From: Candidatus Saccharibacteria bacterium oral taxon 488
Lineage (GTDB): Bacteria > Patescibacteriota > Saccharimonadia > Saccharimonadales > Saccharimonadaceae
Assembly (NCBI GenBank): GCA_013100805.1
Contig: CP040000.1
Coordinates: 620,001 to 684,000 of the forward strand
Direction: 5' to 3'
DNA length: 64,000 nucleotides
How positions within the stretch are numbered: the stretch's first letter is position 1; each line of letters opens with the position of its first letter. Positions 8,352 to 16,592 of this stretch are shown here, in pieces. A program made the position numbers and the translations under genes. The notes beneath the pieces are model-generated. The model was not told the DNA's origin. It did not search any database and saw only the letters and a list, made by a program, of their open reading frames with translations.

Positions 8352-9248
8352 TTACCACATGTTTGTCAGATGGACCGACTTAAATCCATTCCAACCGTGA
8401 CCAACTTCTGCTGAACCACTACTAAACGGCCAATTCATATTGCCACTATTCGTATATTGCAGCAACCGTCCGTCTTTCGTCCGGCCGACGATATCCGCCA
8501 GGCCGTCAGTATTCATATCACCGAGCATAATGGTATCAAACCCGTCCCAGCCATGACCGATTTGACGACCGCTCTCAAACATCGTCGTCTTGTTGTCACG
8601 TCCACGATTAAGATATGCCCACATCGTACCGTCCTGGCGTACTGCGACGATATCATCATAACCATCACCATTCAAATCACCAGCAACGAACGATCGAACA
8701 TTATTCCAACCGTGACCGATTTGACGGGCTTCATCTGACACGAAATCATATGTCCCTTCAAGCTTCTTGTAGCGCAGATAGACCTTGCCTGCCATCAAGT
8801 TACCGTTAGCGTCGACATAAACATGTGAGACTGGGCTATCCTTACCGTTCAATTTAGCAAATACCGCGCCACCATGATGGTCGATGTCGCTCGCAACCGG
8901 CTTGTCGGCAAATGGCGTCGTTGCTGAGCCATTGTTACGGAATACTTGAGCCTTTTGATTCTTTGAATAGGCAACGATATCCGGACGACCATCACTATCC
9001 ATGTCAGCAAATGTAATGTTTGTGTATTTGTTAAAGCCCTGCCCGATCTTTGTCGAACCGCCACTAAATGGCCAACCCGGGATAGCATTGTTCTGATATA
9101 GCCACAACGAGCCATCTTTGCTCAAGCCAACTGCGTCACTGAAGACAACACCCTCGGTAGCATTCGCAACTGGTGCGCCACTCAGCACCAAGCCAAACAC
9201 CGTCGCCGACAGCCCAAGCACAGTTACCGTTTTCTTTAGTATTCCCAT
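8352..9248 (-). CDS. Exported FG-GAP/VCBS repeat protein
   Basis: A 298-residue secreted protein. A Sec signal peptide (KKTVTVLGLSATVFGLVLS, ending about AFA/ANA) leads into repeats with the calcium-binding pattern DxDxDGxxDI: DMDSDGRPDIVA, DLNGDGYDDIVA, DMNTDGLADIVG. Four imperfect copies of a unit containing W-x-FS-G-S and IGQG/GHGW(N/D)G alternate with them, as in beta-propeller blades. Such proteins often bind surfaces or glycans. ATG 9248 has a GGAGGG site; the ATG six codons upstream does not. Confidence 0.8.
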   Translation of the reverse strand: MGILKKTVTVLGLSATVFGLVLSGAPVANATEGVVFSDAVGLSKDGSLWLYQNNAIPGWPFSGGSTKIGQGFNKYTNITFADMDSDGRPDIVAYSKNQKAQVFRNNGSATTPFADKPVASDIDHHGGAVFAKLNGKDSPVSHVYVDANGNLMAGKVYLRYKKLEGTYDFVSDEARQIGHGWNNVRSFVAGDLNGDGYDDIVAVRQDGTMWAYLNRGRDNKTTMFESGRQIGHGWDGFDTIMLGDMNTDGLADIVGRTKDGRLLQYTNSGNMNWPFSSGSAEVGHGWNGFKSVHLTNMW

Positions 9249-9317
9249 ACGTCCCTCCACCGTCATAGACGGTATTTATTTAGTACACTCCTACCGTACT
9301 ACGTTTTCTAAATAAAA

Positions 9318-9347
9318 GCAATCCCGCTTGTGATTATCAAGCGGGAT
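9318..9347 (-). terminator. Intrinsic terminator of rpsJ
   Basis: ATCCCGCTTG (9321-9330) and CAAGCGGGAT form a 10-bp perfect stem with a seven-base loop; on the minus strand it is followed by TGCTTTTATTT. Confidence 0.75.
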
Positions 9348-9379
9348 CGTGGTAAATTCTACTGATAGGACTAGGCCAA

Positions 9380-9697
9380 TTACATCCGAATCTCAGCGTC
9401 AACACCAGCCGGTAAGCTCAGATTCTGCAGGCTATCAATCGTTTTTGGCGTAGCATTGGTAATGTCAATGAGGCGCTTATGAGTACGCATCTCGTAGCTC
9501 TCACCACCCATTTTATAGACGTGCGGGCTTTTTACCACCGTGTAGGTACTGCGGCGAGTCGGCAGCGGCACAGGGCCGGCCACGCTCGCGCCGGTGCGAA
9601 TTGCCGTATCGATAATTTGTTTTGTTGACTGGTCGATGACTTTATGGTCGTACGCTTTTAGACGGATACGAATCTTGATACCAGTGTCTTGAGCCAT
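9380..9697 (-). CDS. rpsJ: 30S ribosomal protein S10
   Basis: A 105-residue uS10 with family motifs [14 protein letters not shown] near the start and [14 protein letters not shown] in the loop that reaches into the 30S head. ATG 9697 is preceded by AAAGGAGGAG, one of the strongest ribosome sites in the window. It is monocistronic here: in most bacteria rpsJ heads the S10 operon with rplC, but no ribosomal genes follow. S10 also acts with NusB in antitermination. Confidence 0.95.
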   Translation of the reverse strand: MAQDTGIKIRIRLKAYDHKVIDQSTKQIIDTAIRTGASVAGPVPLPTRRSTYTVVKSPHVYKMGGESYEMRTHKRLIDITNATPKTIDSLQNLSLPAGVDAEIRM

Positions 9698-9815
9698 AGC
9701 TCCTCCTTTATGTGCGACTCCGTAACCTCTGCTCACGTCCGTGCCTCGCGGATGGCCGAGTTCTCGGAGTAAATTAATACTGTTTGGTAATTATATCACA
9801 ATACCTGAAGTATGG

Positions 9816-10430
9816 CTAGTCAAGAACTACCGGATTTGCTGCCACCCACTGGCGCCACTGCGCGACATCTTCAATCGGCGGTCGATAACCCATAGCTTCA
9901 CCCAACCGGCTCGCCGCCAAAATACAGGCTGCAATATAATCGGCATTAGCTTCGTGGTCAGACCGGACATATTCTTGGTATTGCTCACTAGTATAGTCCA
10001 CCGGCAGAGGTACGATGGTATTATCTATCTCATCAAAAACCCGCATTACCTTTTCGTCAAGCTGGATTATGTGCCCTAACTCATGACAAAACGCTATCAA
10101 CCCGACGATTTGACGACCTATTTCTGCATCCTCAAGTCGCTCACGCGGCACACCCAGTCGAGACGACATCCGTGCTATAAGATTCGGACTAGACAGCGTC
10201 TCCCTTGTACCGATGACAATCATTGGAATTTTCTCACCATTCCGTGTTTCACCCTCACCACCCCTGAAGTCACCACTGTTCTCATCAATAACAATTTGCA
10301 TCTCCTCTAGTGTCCGAGCCGGAAACAAATTCAAGGCGGTCTCGTAAATATCGCCTGCTAGCGGATTGATACACTCACCAAGTTTTTCGACTCTTAATTT
10401 TTGCGCTTTTTTGTGCGACAACTCTTCCAT
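9816..10430 (-). CDS. Putative zinc metallopeptidase-like protein
   Basis: A 204-residue protein without signal peptide or membrane segment. It carries HELGH (HExxH zinc motif) at about residues 115-119 and a downstream SDHEANADYIAAC, in which the Glu or His and Asp could give the third zinc ligand, as in IrrE/ImmA-like and gluzincin peptidases. No regulator or prophage gene adjoins it, so a role in repressor cleavage is only a possibility. The ATG at 10430 follows a TACAGT-like -10 by 9 nt. Confidence 0.6.
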   Translation of the reverse strand: MEELSHKKAQKLRVEKLGECINPLAGDIYETALNLFPARTLEEMQIVIDENSGDFRGGEGETRNGEKIPMIVIGTRETLSSPNLIARMSSRLGVPRERLEDAEIGRQIVGLIAFCHELGHIIQLDEKVMRVFDEIDNTIVPLPVDYTSEQYQEYVRSDHEANADYIAACILAASRLGEAMGYRPPIEDVAQWRQWVAANPVVLD

Positions 10431-10471
10431 AGTAATCTAACTGTAACATATAATATTTATTCCGTCAAACA

Positions 10472-11398
10472 TCACTCTAAACTACGAATGGCTTCTGCCA
10501 CCACTTTGGCCGAATGACGCAGTGCCGCCTGTTCGCGCTCATTAAGCGGATACCCAGTCAAGATCTTCACACCATCCGCACAAATCGTTGATGGCAGGCC
10601 GAGCACTACATCGTGCAGCCCATACTCGCCCTCAACCAGTGAGCAGACTGGATAGACCGAGCGTGACGACGAGCGTAGTGCCGAGACAATCTTGGAGATA
10701 ACGAAACCAATTGCATAATACGTCGACCGCTTGGTCTCGATCACCCGGTACGCCCGTTGACGAATTTTCTCCTCAATACCATCGACCATCGCTGGCTTAA
10801 ATCCCGGATAATCAGCGAGCGGCACCTCACCGACTTGCGCTGATTCGATTGTCGCAAATGATGAATCACCATGCTCCCCTAAAATATACGCATCAACCTC
10901 CCGACTATGCACATCTAGCTCGTCTGCAATATATGATTTAAGTCGCGAGGTGTCAAGTGCTGTCCCCGTGCCAAACACCCGACTCTTTGGCAGGCCCGAT
11001 TCTTTCAGCGCCACATACGTTAGTGCATCAACCGGATTTGATACCACAATGATATACGGGCGAGCACCATTTTTTATAATATTTCTAACCGTCCCACGCA
11101 TAATCTCAGCATTCACGCCGAGCAGCTCCAGTCGCGTCTGCCCCGGCTGTTGCGGTGCACCAGCGGTGATAACCACGATATCATCAGTCTTGATATCGTC
11201 ATAACTACCAGGCCGCACCACAACACACCGATCAATTCCCATTCCATCAGTGATATCCGCCGCTTGACCCCACGCCAGATCGGGGTTACGGTCAATCAGC
11301 ACGATTTCCTCAACCACACTCCGTAGTGCGCAGGCGTATGCCGCTGTCGCACCGACCATACCGCCCGCACCGACGACCACCAACTTCTGTTTATTCAT
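10472..11398 (-). CDS. ldh: L-lactate dehydrogenase
   Basis: A 308-residue NAD-dependent L-lactate dehydrogenase. It has the Rossmann motif GAGGMVGATAA, the specificity loop AGAPQQPGQTR with Gln at the position that selects pyruvate (malate dehydrogenases have Arg), and the catalytic GEHGDSS. It regenerates NAD+ from glycolysis. Unlike many neighbours it has a full promoter and AGGAG ribosome site. Confident as LDH rather than MDH because of the Gln. Confidence 0.9.
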   Translation of the reverse strand: MNKQKLVVVGAGGMVGATAAYACALRSVVEEIVLIDRNPDLAWGQAADITDGMGIDRCVVVRPGSYDDIKTDDIVVITAGAPQQPGQTRLELLGVNAEIMRGTVRNIIKNGARPYIIVVSNPVDALTYVALKESGLPKSRVFGTGTALDTSRLKSYIADELDVHSREVDAYILGEHGDSSFATIESAQVGEVPLADYPGFKPAMVDGIEEKIRQRAYRVIETKRSTYYAIGFVISKIVSALRSSSRSVYPVCSLVEGEYGLHDVVLGLPSTICADGVKILTGYPLNEREQAALRHSAKVVAEAIRSLE

Positions 11399-11434
11399 GT
11401 CTGTCTCCTGATTTTTTATTGCAATAACCCCTCT

Positions 11435-11463
11435 ACTGTAACGCTATCTCATTAACTTGTCAA
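11435..11463 (-). promoter_or_regulatory. Promoter of ldh
   Basis: Minus strand TTGACA (11458-11463), 17-nt spacer, TACAGT (11435-11440). The start site would be near 11428, with a leader of about 30 nt that contains AGGAG. Confidence 0.7.
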
Positions 11464-11499
11464 ACTGTTCATGATAGTCCATTGACAATGTAGCCCATC

Positions 11500-11529
11500 A
11501 AAAATCCCCCAGTTTCCCGGGGGATTTTT
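11500..11529 (-). terminator. Intrinsic terminator of tuf
   Basis: AAATCCCCC and GGGGGATTT form a nine-bp stem with an eight-base loop; T-runs on both sides make it bidirectional in form. It ends tuf on the minus strand. Confidence 0.8.
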
Positions 11530-11547
11530 ATGCTTAGGTTATGAAGA

Positions 11548-12732
11548 TTATTTGTTAATCTTTGTTACCACACCAGCACCAACGGTACGGCCGCCTTCGC
11601 GGATAGCAAAGTTCAAACCTTGCTCCATAGCGATTGGCGCGAGCAACTTAACCTTGAAGGTTACGGTGTCGCCTGGCATGACCATTTCTTTGTCAGCTGG
11701 CAGCTCAACTTCACCAGTCACGTCAGTGGTGCGAAAGTAGAACTGTGGCTTGTAACCCTTGGAGAATGGAGTGTGGCGACCGCCTTCTTCCTTCTTCAAG
11801 ATGTAAACCTCAGCCTCAAACTCGGTGTGCGGCGTAATGGTGCCTGGCTTTGCCAAGACCTGGCCACGCTCAATGTCAGTCCGCTCAATACCGCGTAGCA
11901 AGACACCAGCGTTGTCGCCTGCTTGACCCTGATCCAGAGACTTCTTAAATGCCTCAATACCGGTCACCACTGATTTCTGAGTTGGGCGGATACCAACGAT
12001 TTCAACCTCGTCGTTCAGCTTAACAACGCCCTGCTCAATACGACCGGTTGCCACAGTACCGCGACCCTTGATTGAGAAGACGTCCTCAATTGGCATAATG
12101 AACGGCTTGTCCATGTCGCGTGGTGGCTCTGGGATGTAGTTATCCATCGCGTCAACCAACTCCATGATAGCGTCTTCGTACTTCTCATCGCCTTCCAGCG
12201 CCTTGAGAGCTGAACCCTTGATAATTGGAGCATTCTCATCAAAGCCGTTCTTAGCAAGCAGCTCGCGAACTTCTTCTTCAATCAGCTCAACCATATCTGC
12301 GTCAGCCATATCCATCTTGTTGAGGAAGACAACGATCTTTGGCACGCCAACCTGCTTTGCCAGCAGCACGTGCTCGCGGGTTTGCGGCATTGGGCCGTCG
12401 GTTGCCGCAATCACTAGGATCGCGCCGTCAACCTGGGCAGCACCGGTGATCATATTCTTGACGTAGTCAGCGTGACCTGGCATATCAACGTGCGCATAGT
12501 GACGGTTCGGTGACTCGTATTCTTGGTGTGAGCTGGCGATGGTAATACCGCGCTGGCGCTCTTCTGGTGCGTTGTCGATCTGGTCGTACGCAATTGGTTT
12601 GTTAACTGCGCTTGGGAGGCGCTTTGCGAGCACTGCCGTAATTGCGGCGGTCAGTGTCGTCTTGCCGTGGTCAACGTGGCCCATAGTACCGACGTTCACG
12701 TGCGGCTTGCTTCGGTCAAATGCATCTGCCAT
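11548..12732 (-). CDS. tuf: Elongation factor Tu
   Basis: A 394-residue EF-Tu. GTP-binding motifs are [10 protein letters not shown] (G1), a [10 protein letters not shown] switch region, DMPGHADYV (G3), NKMD (G4) and GSALK (G5). It delivers aminoacyl-tRNA to the ribosome. Switch I reads [13 protein letters not shown] rather than the usual GITINTAHVEYE, with Ala-Ser-Ser in place of Asn-Thr-Ala. ATG 12732 follows AAAGGAG. It is monocistronic with its own promoter and terminator; fusA, rpsL and rpsG are not adjacent. Confidence 0.96.
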   Translation of the reverse strand: MADAFDRSKPHVNVGTMGHVDHGKTTLTAAITAVLAKRLPSAVNKPIAYDQIDNAPEERQRGITIASSHQEYESPNRHYAHVDMPGHADYVKNMITGAAQVDGAILVIAATDGPMPQTREHVLLAKQVGVPKIVVFLNKMDMADADMVELIEEEVRELLAKNGFDENAPIIKGSALKALEGDEKYEDAIMELVDAMDNYIPEPPRDMDKPFIMPIEDVFSIKGRGTVATGRIEQGVVKLNDEVEIVGIRPTQKSVVTGIEAFKKSLDQGQAGDNAGVLLRGIERTDIERGQVLAKPGTITPHTEFEAEVYILKKEEGGRHTPFSKGYKPQFYFRTTDVTGEVELPADKEMVMPGDTVTFKVKLLAPIAMEQGLNFAIREGGRTVGAGVVTKINK

Positions 12733-12811
12733 TTGTAGAAGTTCTCCTTTACTTAATTATATTTTCACGCGGGTACAGTCCATTAAACAGACCTCACGGC
12801 GTATGTTCTTG

Positions 12812-12840
12812 ATTATAACTGGTTTGCAAACTGTTGTAAA
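12812..12840 (-). promoter_or_regulatory. Promoter of tuf
   Basis: Minus strand TTTACA (12835-12840), 17-nt spacer, TATAAT (12812-12817). The spacer contains the perfect palindrome GTTTGCAAAC. The predicted leader is about 70 nt. The divergent gene at 12860 has its own -10 nearby. Confidence 0.65.
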
Positions 12841-12859
12841 TAGGGTTTATACTATGAGC

Positions 12860-13378
12860 ATGAGTATCTTTTCTAAGAAAGTAACACCCGAAGCAGCTCG
12901 CGCCGGTGTGTACCCAAAACGATTATCGTATGACGAGCGTCAGGAGCTAAATGCCGAGTATGATCGTCGTCATCAAACCAGTCTGCCGAAGCTACCCTCC
13001 TTAAGTATCGCCTTCCTTCTAACCATAGCGCTCGCAGCAACCTGGATGTTCATCAAGCTCACCACCTTATTTATCAAGGCCAGCGGACAGTCTGCCGTCT
13101 TTCTATTATTCTTTCTATTTATCTTCATCGCGATCTGCTACGGTGTTACATTTTTCTACGTCAAGCGCACCCTTGATAGGCTCAGCGTTAGTGGCACAAA
13201 ATTTGTTATCGTTTACGTCGCACTCGTTAGTGTCGTACTCGGGTGCTGCCACCAACTCGGTGTCGCTCCCTTTCATACACTTCTGTCACTACCGCTCCCA
13301 ACTTTGTTAATCTCTGCCGGTGGACACTACGTTGCGACGAGCATACTCGCCAGATGCTGCATCCATTTTGAATGGTGA
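12860..13378 (+). CDS. Four-helix membrane protein, unknown function
   Basis: A 172-residue protein with a cytoplasmic N-terminus of about 45 residues and four predicted membrane helices. No family recognised. The open frame extends upstream into tuf antisense, which is not coding. ATG 12854 and ATG 12860 are both possible; 12860 is chosen because TATACT (12848-12853) is exactly 6 nt before it, the spacing seen at the other leaderless genes here. ATG 12854 would abut the -10. Confidence 0.6.
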   Translation: MSIFSKKVTPEAARAGVYPKRLSYDERQELNAEYDRRHQTSLPKLPSLSIAFLLTIALAATWMFIKLTTLFIKASGQSAVFLLFFLFIFIAICYGVTFFYVKRTLDRLSVSGTKFVIVYVALVSVVLGCCHQLGVAPFHTLLSLPLPTLLISAGGHYVATSILARCCIHFEW

Positions 13379-13513
13379 TATCAATAATTGTATTATATAC
13401 AACACTTTCTTACAGGGGTAGATTGTTGTAATTATTACTTTTTGTTCATTATTTTTCTGAGATGTCGTATACTGAAGAATGTGTATCAGTTAATGCTAAA
13501 GGAGAAATAATGT

Positions 13514-15340
13514 ATGTGTGGAATTGTTGGCTATATCGGTGAGCGCGAGGCGCAGAACATCCTTGTCGCTGAACTAAAGCGGCTCGAGTACCGCGGCTAT
13601 GACAGCGCCGGAATCGTCACCCTGTCGGGTTCTGCCACACCAACCCTGCTGCGCACCAAAGGCAAGGTGGCAGCGCTGGAAGAGCTTGTCGGACAACATA
13701 AGACGAGCGATACGGTCGGCATCGGACACACCCGCTGGGCAACGCATGGTGAACCAAGTAAACGCAACGCTCACCCACACCATGTTGGCGAGATTTATCT
13801 GGTACATAACGGTATCATTGAGAACTACCAAGACCTTAAAACGATGCTTTCTGGCCATGAGTACGAGTTTAAGAGCGATACCGATAGCGAGGTGTTGGCG
13901 GCCCTGATTGACTATCTGCGGCGTGACTCACCGGATTTGCTGACAGCAGTCACCGGTGCATTGAAAATGGTGGTTGGAGCGTATGGCATTGCAGTGCTTG
14001 ACACCACGAATCCCGAAGAAATTATCGTGGCTCGCCAAGGCAGCCCGCTGATCATTGGCGTCGGAGATAGCGAAACATATATCGCTAGTGACGCCTCGGC
14101 GCTAGTTGGCTACACCAATCAAGTGGTATATCTACACGATGGTGAAATCGGCCGCTGCACTCGCAGTGGGCTAGAACTACAGACAATTGAATCGCAAAAG
14201 CTTGACGTCAAGATCGAAATGCTCGACATGGATATGCAGGCGATTCAGAAGCAGGGCTTTGACCATTTCCTCGCCAAAGAAATTTATGAACAGCCAACCA
14301 GCCTCGCCGCCACACTGGCCGGCCGCGTACTGCCTAAACAGAAATATGCGCGCCTCGGCGGTCTCAACATGAGCGATGATGAACTGCGCCACGTTAAACA
14401 TGTCATCATCGTTGGCTGTGGCACTGCCTATTTTGCTGGTGTGCAAGCCAGCTACTTTATCGAGCAACTGACCGATGACGTGACTATCAGCGTCGAGATT
14501 GCCAGTGAGCTACGCTACCGCGCATTCAACGTGCCTGAGCACTCGGTCGCTATAATTGTTAGCCAGAGTGGTGAAACAGCCGACACCCTTGCCTGTCTGA
14601 ATGAATTGAAGCGACGTGGCGTTAAATGCCTCGGCGTCGTCAATGCCGTCGGCAGCACAATCGCCCGAGCGGTTGATGGCGGCGTGTACTTACACGTTGG
14701 CGCCGAGATTAGTGTCGCCAGCACCAAGGCCTTTACCTCACAAGTCGCCGCTCTGACGATCTTTGGTATCATGCTCGCCAATGCCAAGGGCACCAACCCA
14801 CAATTTATTGATGAATTTGTGCAAGAATTAGCGATACTACCAAGCGAGATCCAAAAAGTCCTCGATAAACAAGGTGCCGAGATACCTTCCATCGCTAGGG
14901 CGTATGCTGATTACAATCACGCACTCTATATCGGTCGTGATACGCTGTATCCGATCGCTATGGAGGGTGCGCTGAAACTCAAGGAGGTGAGTTACATTCA
15001 TGCTGAAGCGTATGCCGCCGGCGAGCTGAAGCATGGCCCGATCGCCCTGATTGATGATCGTTTCTTTGAGGTCTGCTATATCCAAGACAACTGGCTGTAC
15101 GAGAAGTCGCAGAGCAACTTGATCGAGATGAACACTCGTGGCGCTCATGCCATTGTTATCACCGATACGACGAAAAAGGTGCCAGGCGAAACCGTTATCC
15201 GCGTCTCAACCAAATTGACGCACCTCACGCCGCTCTTATTCAATGTCGTGTCGCAGCTCCTAGCCTATCACGTGGCTGTCGGGCGCGGTCATGATGTCGA
15301 TCAGCCACGCAATCTGGCCAAGAGCGTGACGGTCGAATAA
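13514..15340 (+). CDS. glmS: Glutamine--fructose-6-phosphate aminotransferase (isomerizing)
   Basis: A 608-residue GlmS, full length. It makes glucosamine-6-phosphate from fructose-6-phosphate and glutamine, the first step to UDP-GlcNAc for peptidoglycan. The N-terminal glutaminase has the nucleophile Cys2 (MCGIVGYIG) and TRWATHG; two SIS sugar-isomerase domains follow (VGCGTAYFAG, SQSGETADT, and DQPRNLAKSVTVE at the C-terminus). ATG 13514 follows GGAG. The leader of about 40-130 nt shows no glmS-ribozyme core that I can recognise. TATACT near 13468 is a plausible -10. Confidence 0.96.
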   Translation: MCGIVGYIGEREAQNILVAELKRLEYRGYDSAGIVTLSGSATPTLLRTKGKVAALEELVGQHKTSDTVGIGHTRWATHGEPSKRNAHPHHVGEIYLVHNGIIENYQDLKTMLSGHEYEFKSDTDSEVLAALIDYLRRDSPDLLTAVTGALKMVVGAYGIAVLDTTNPEEIIVARQGSPLIIGVGDSETYIASDASALVGYTNQVVYLHDGEIGRCTRSGLELQTIESQKLDVKIEMLDMDMQAIQKQGFDHFLAKEIYEQPTSLAATLAGRVLPKQKYARLGGLNMSDDELRHVKHVIIVGCGTAYFAGVQASYFIEQLTDDVTISVEIASELRYRAFNVPEHSVAIIVSQSGETADTLACLNELKRRGVKCLGVVNAVGSTIARAVDGGVYLHVGAEISVASTKAFTSQVAALTIFGIMLANAKGTNPQFIDEFVQELAILPSEIQKVLDKQGAEIPSIARAYADYNHALYIGRDTLYPIAMEGALKLKEVSYIHAEAYAAGELKHGPIALIDDRFFEVCYIQDNWLYEKSQSNLIEMNTRGAHAIVITDTTKKVPGETVIRVSTKLTHLTPLLFNVVSQLLAYHVAVGRGHDVDQPRNLAKSVTVE

Positions 15341-15350
15341 TGCTCTCGCG

Positions 15351-16553
15351 CTAGTGGCGATAGTACGTCGCTAAAAACGCCTCGCGAAACTCGTAAAATG
15401 TTCCGTCCTCTAGGCTGGCACGAATATCATCAACTAGTTTGACGATAAATCGTTCATTGTGGATCGACAGCAGCGTGCCAGCCAGAGATTCGCGGGCATG
15501 GAGTAAATGACAGAGATAGGCGGCAGTATAATTCCTGCAAGTATAGCAATTGCAATCTTCCATAATTGGTTCAAACAGTTCGCGGTATTTTTGGCCGCGA
15601 ACATTGACTCGACCACACGGCGTGTAGGCCGCGCCGTTTCTGGCCACGCGTGTCGGGCTGACACAGTCAAAGGTGTCGATTCCCTGCTCAATCGCCGCAA
15701 AAATATCGTCCGGCTCGGAGATGCCGAGCAAATGCCGCGGCCTGTTCTCGGGCAAGATTTGATTAACCCACTGAATCGTCTGCGCCATGGTTTCCTTTTC
15801 CAGCGCGCCACCGATGCCGTAGCCATCAAAGTTCATTGCACCTAGAAACGCAGCCGTTTGCTTGCGCAGATCCTCGTAATTCGCACCCTGCAGCACGGCA
15901 AATAACGCTTGATACGGTTTGTCGGGACAGGCTTCACGGAGTCGTTTGACCTCCGCCAAACTCCGCTCCGCCCACGCATGCGTCCGCGCCAATGCCTCCA
16001 CCTGATAATCATATGGATCAATCAGCGAGGTCAGTTCATCAAAGGCAAAGGTAATATCCGCGCCAATGCCCGCCTGAATCTGCATAGATAACTCCGGCGT
16101 AAATTTATGGTACGAGCCGTCTAGGTGCGATTTAAACATCACGCCGTTTTCATCCACCCAAGCATGGCGCGACGATTTTTTAGCGATGGCAATTTCCTCA
16201 TCAACATCCGTACTCATAGCCAAAACCTTCTTAAAACCTGACCCCAGACTTAGCACCTGAAAGCCGCCGCTATCAGTGAACGTCGGCCCTGGCCAATTCA
16301 TAAATTTACCCAAATAGCCAGCCTTCTCGATGAGCTGATGACCCGGCTGCAAATACAGATGATAGGCGTTTGCTAGCACCGCTTGCGCACCGACATCCGC
16401 CACCATCTCTGGCAGCATCGCCTTGACATTAGCCTTAGTGCCGACCACGATAAACGCTGGCGTTGTAATATCGCCGTGCGGCGTGTGAATAACGCCAGTG
16501 CGCGCCAGCGTGTCGCCGAGCCTAGACGTTATTTCAAAAGAAAACGGTTTCAT
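15351..16553 (-). CDS. tgt: tRNA-guanine transglycosylase
   Basis: A 400-residue TGT that swaps G34 for preQ1 in tRNAs with GUN anticodons, leading to queuosine. Motifs: DSGGFQVLSLG with the catalytic region, FDCVSPTRVARNG and the zinc site CNCYTC with a downstream His. tRNA-His(GTG), a natural substrate, is encoded at 39.3 kb. No preQ1 synthesis genes are in the window, so the base may be scavenged. The start at 16553 is set by TATAAT (16561-16566) 7 nt upstream. Confidence 0.93.
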   Translation of the reverse strand: MKPFSFEITSRLGDTLARTGVIHTPHGDITTPAFIVVGTKANVKAMLPEMVADVGAQAVLANAYHLYLQPGHQLIEKAGYLGKFMNWPGPTFTDSGGFQVLSLGSGFKKVLAMSTDVDEEIAIAKKSSRHAWVDENGVMFKSHLDGSYHKFTPELSMQIQAGIGADITFAFDELTSLIDPYDYQVEALARTHAWAERSLAEVKRLREACPDKPYQALFAVLQGANYEDLRKQTAAFLGAMNFDGYGIGGALEKETMAQTIQWVNQILPENRPRHLLGISEPDDIFAAIEQGIDTFDCVSPTRVARNGAAYTPCGRVNVRGQKYRELFEPIMEDCNCYTCRNYTAAYLCHLLHARESLAGTLLSIHNERFIVKLVDDIRASLEDGTFYEFREAFLATYYRH

Positions 16554-16560
16554 TTGATAG

Positions 16561-16586
16561 ATTATATCAGTTTTTTCCGCTACACT
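16561..16586. promoter_or_regulatory. Divergent leaderless promoters of tgt and the branching enzyme
   Basis: Minus-strand TATAAT at 16561-16566 is 7 nt before the tgt ATG; plus-strand TACACT at 16581-16586 is 6 nt before the glgB ATG. Only about 39 nt separate the two coding regions, so each must regulate the other's -35 area. Confidence 0.6.
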
Positions 16587-16592
16587 ATAACC

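Noticed and set aside
10472-11398. Malate dehydrogenase reading of the ldh gene
   Set aside because: The specificity loop has Gln where malate dehydrogenases have Arg.
12539-12859. Long N-terminus of the four-helix membrane protein
   Set aside because: It is antisense to tuf and upstream of the TATACT box.
13380-13513. glmS ribozyme in the glmS leader
   Set aside because: The space is short and none of the conserved core is recognisable.
16383-16592. Extended N-terminus of the branching enzyme
   Set aside because: It is antisense to tgt and precedes both promoters; the family start matches ATG 16593.
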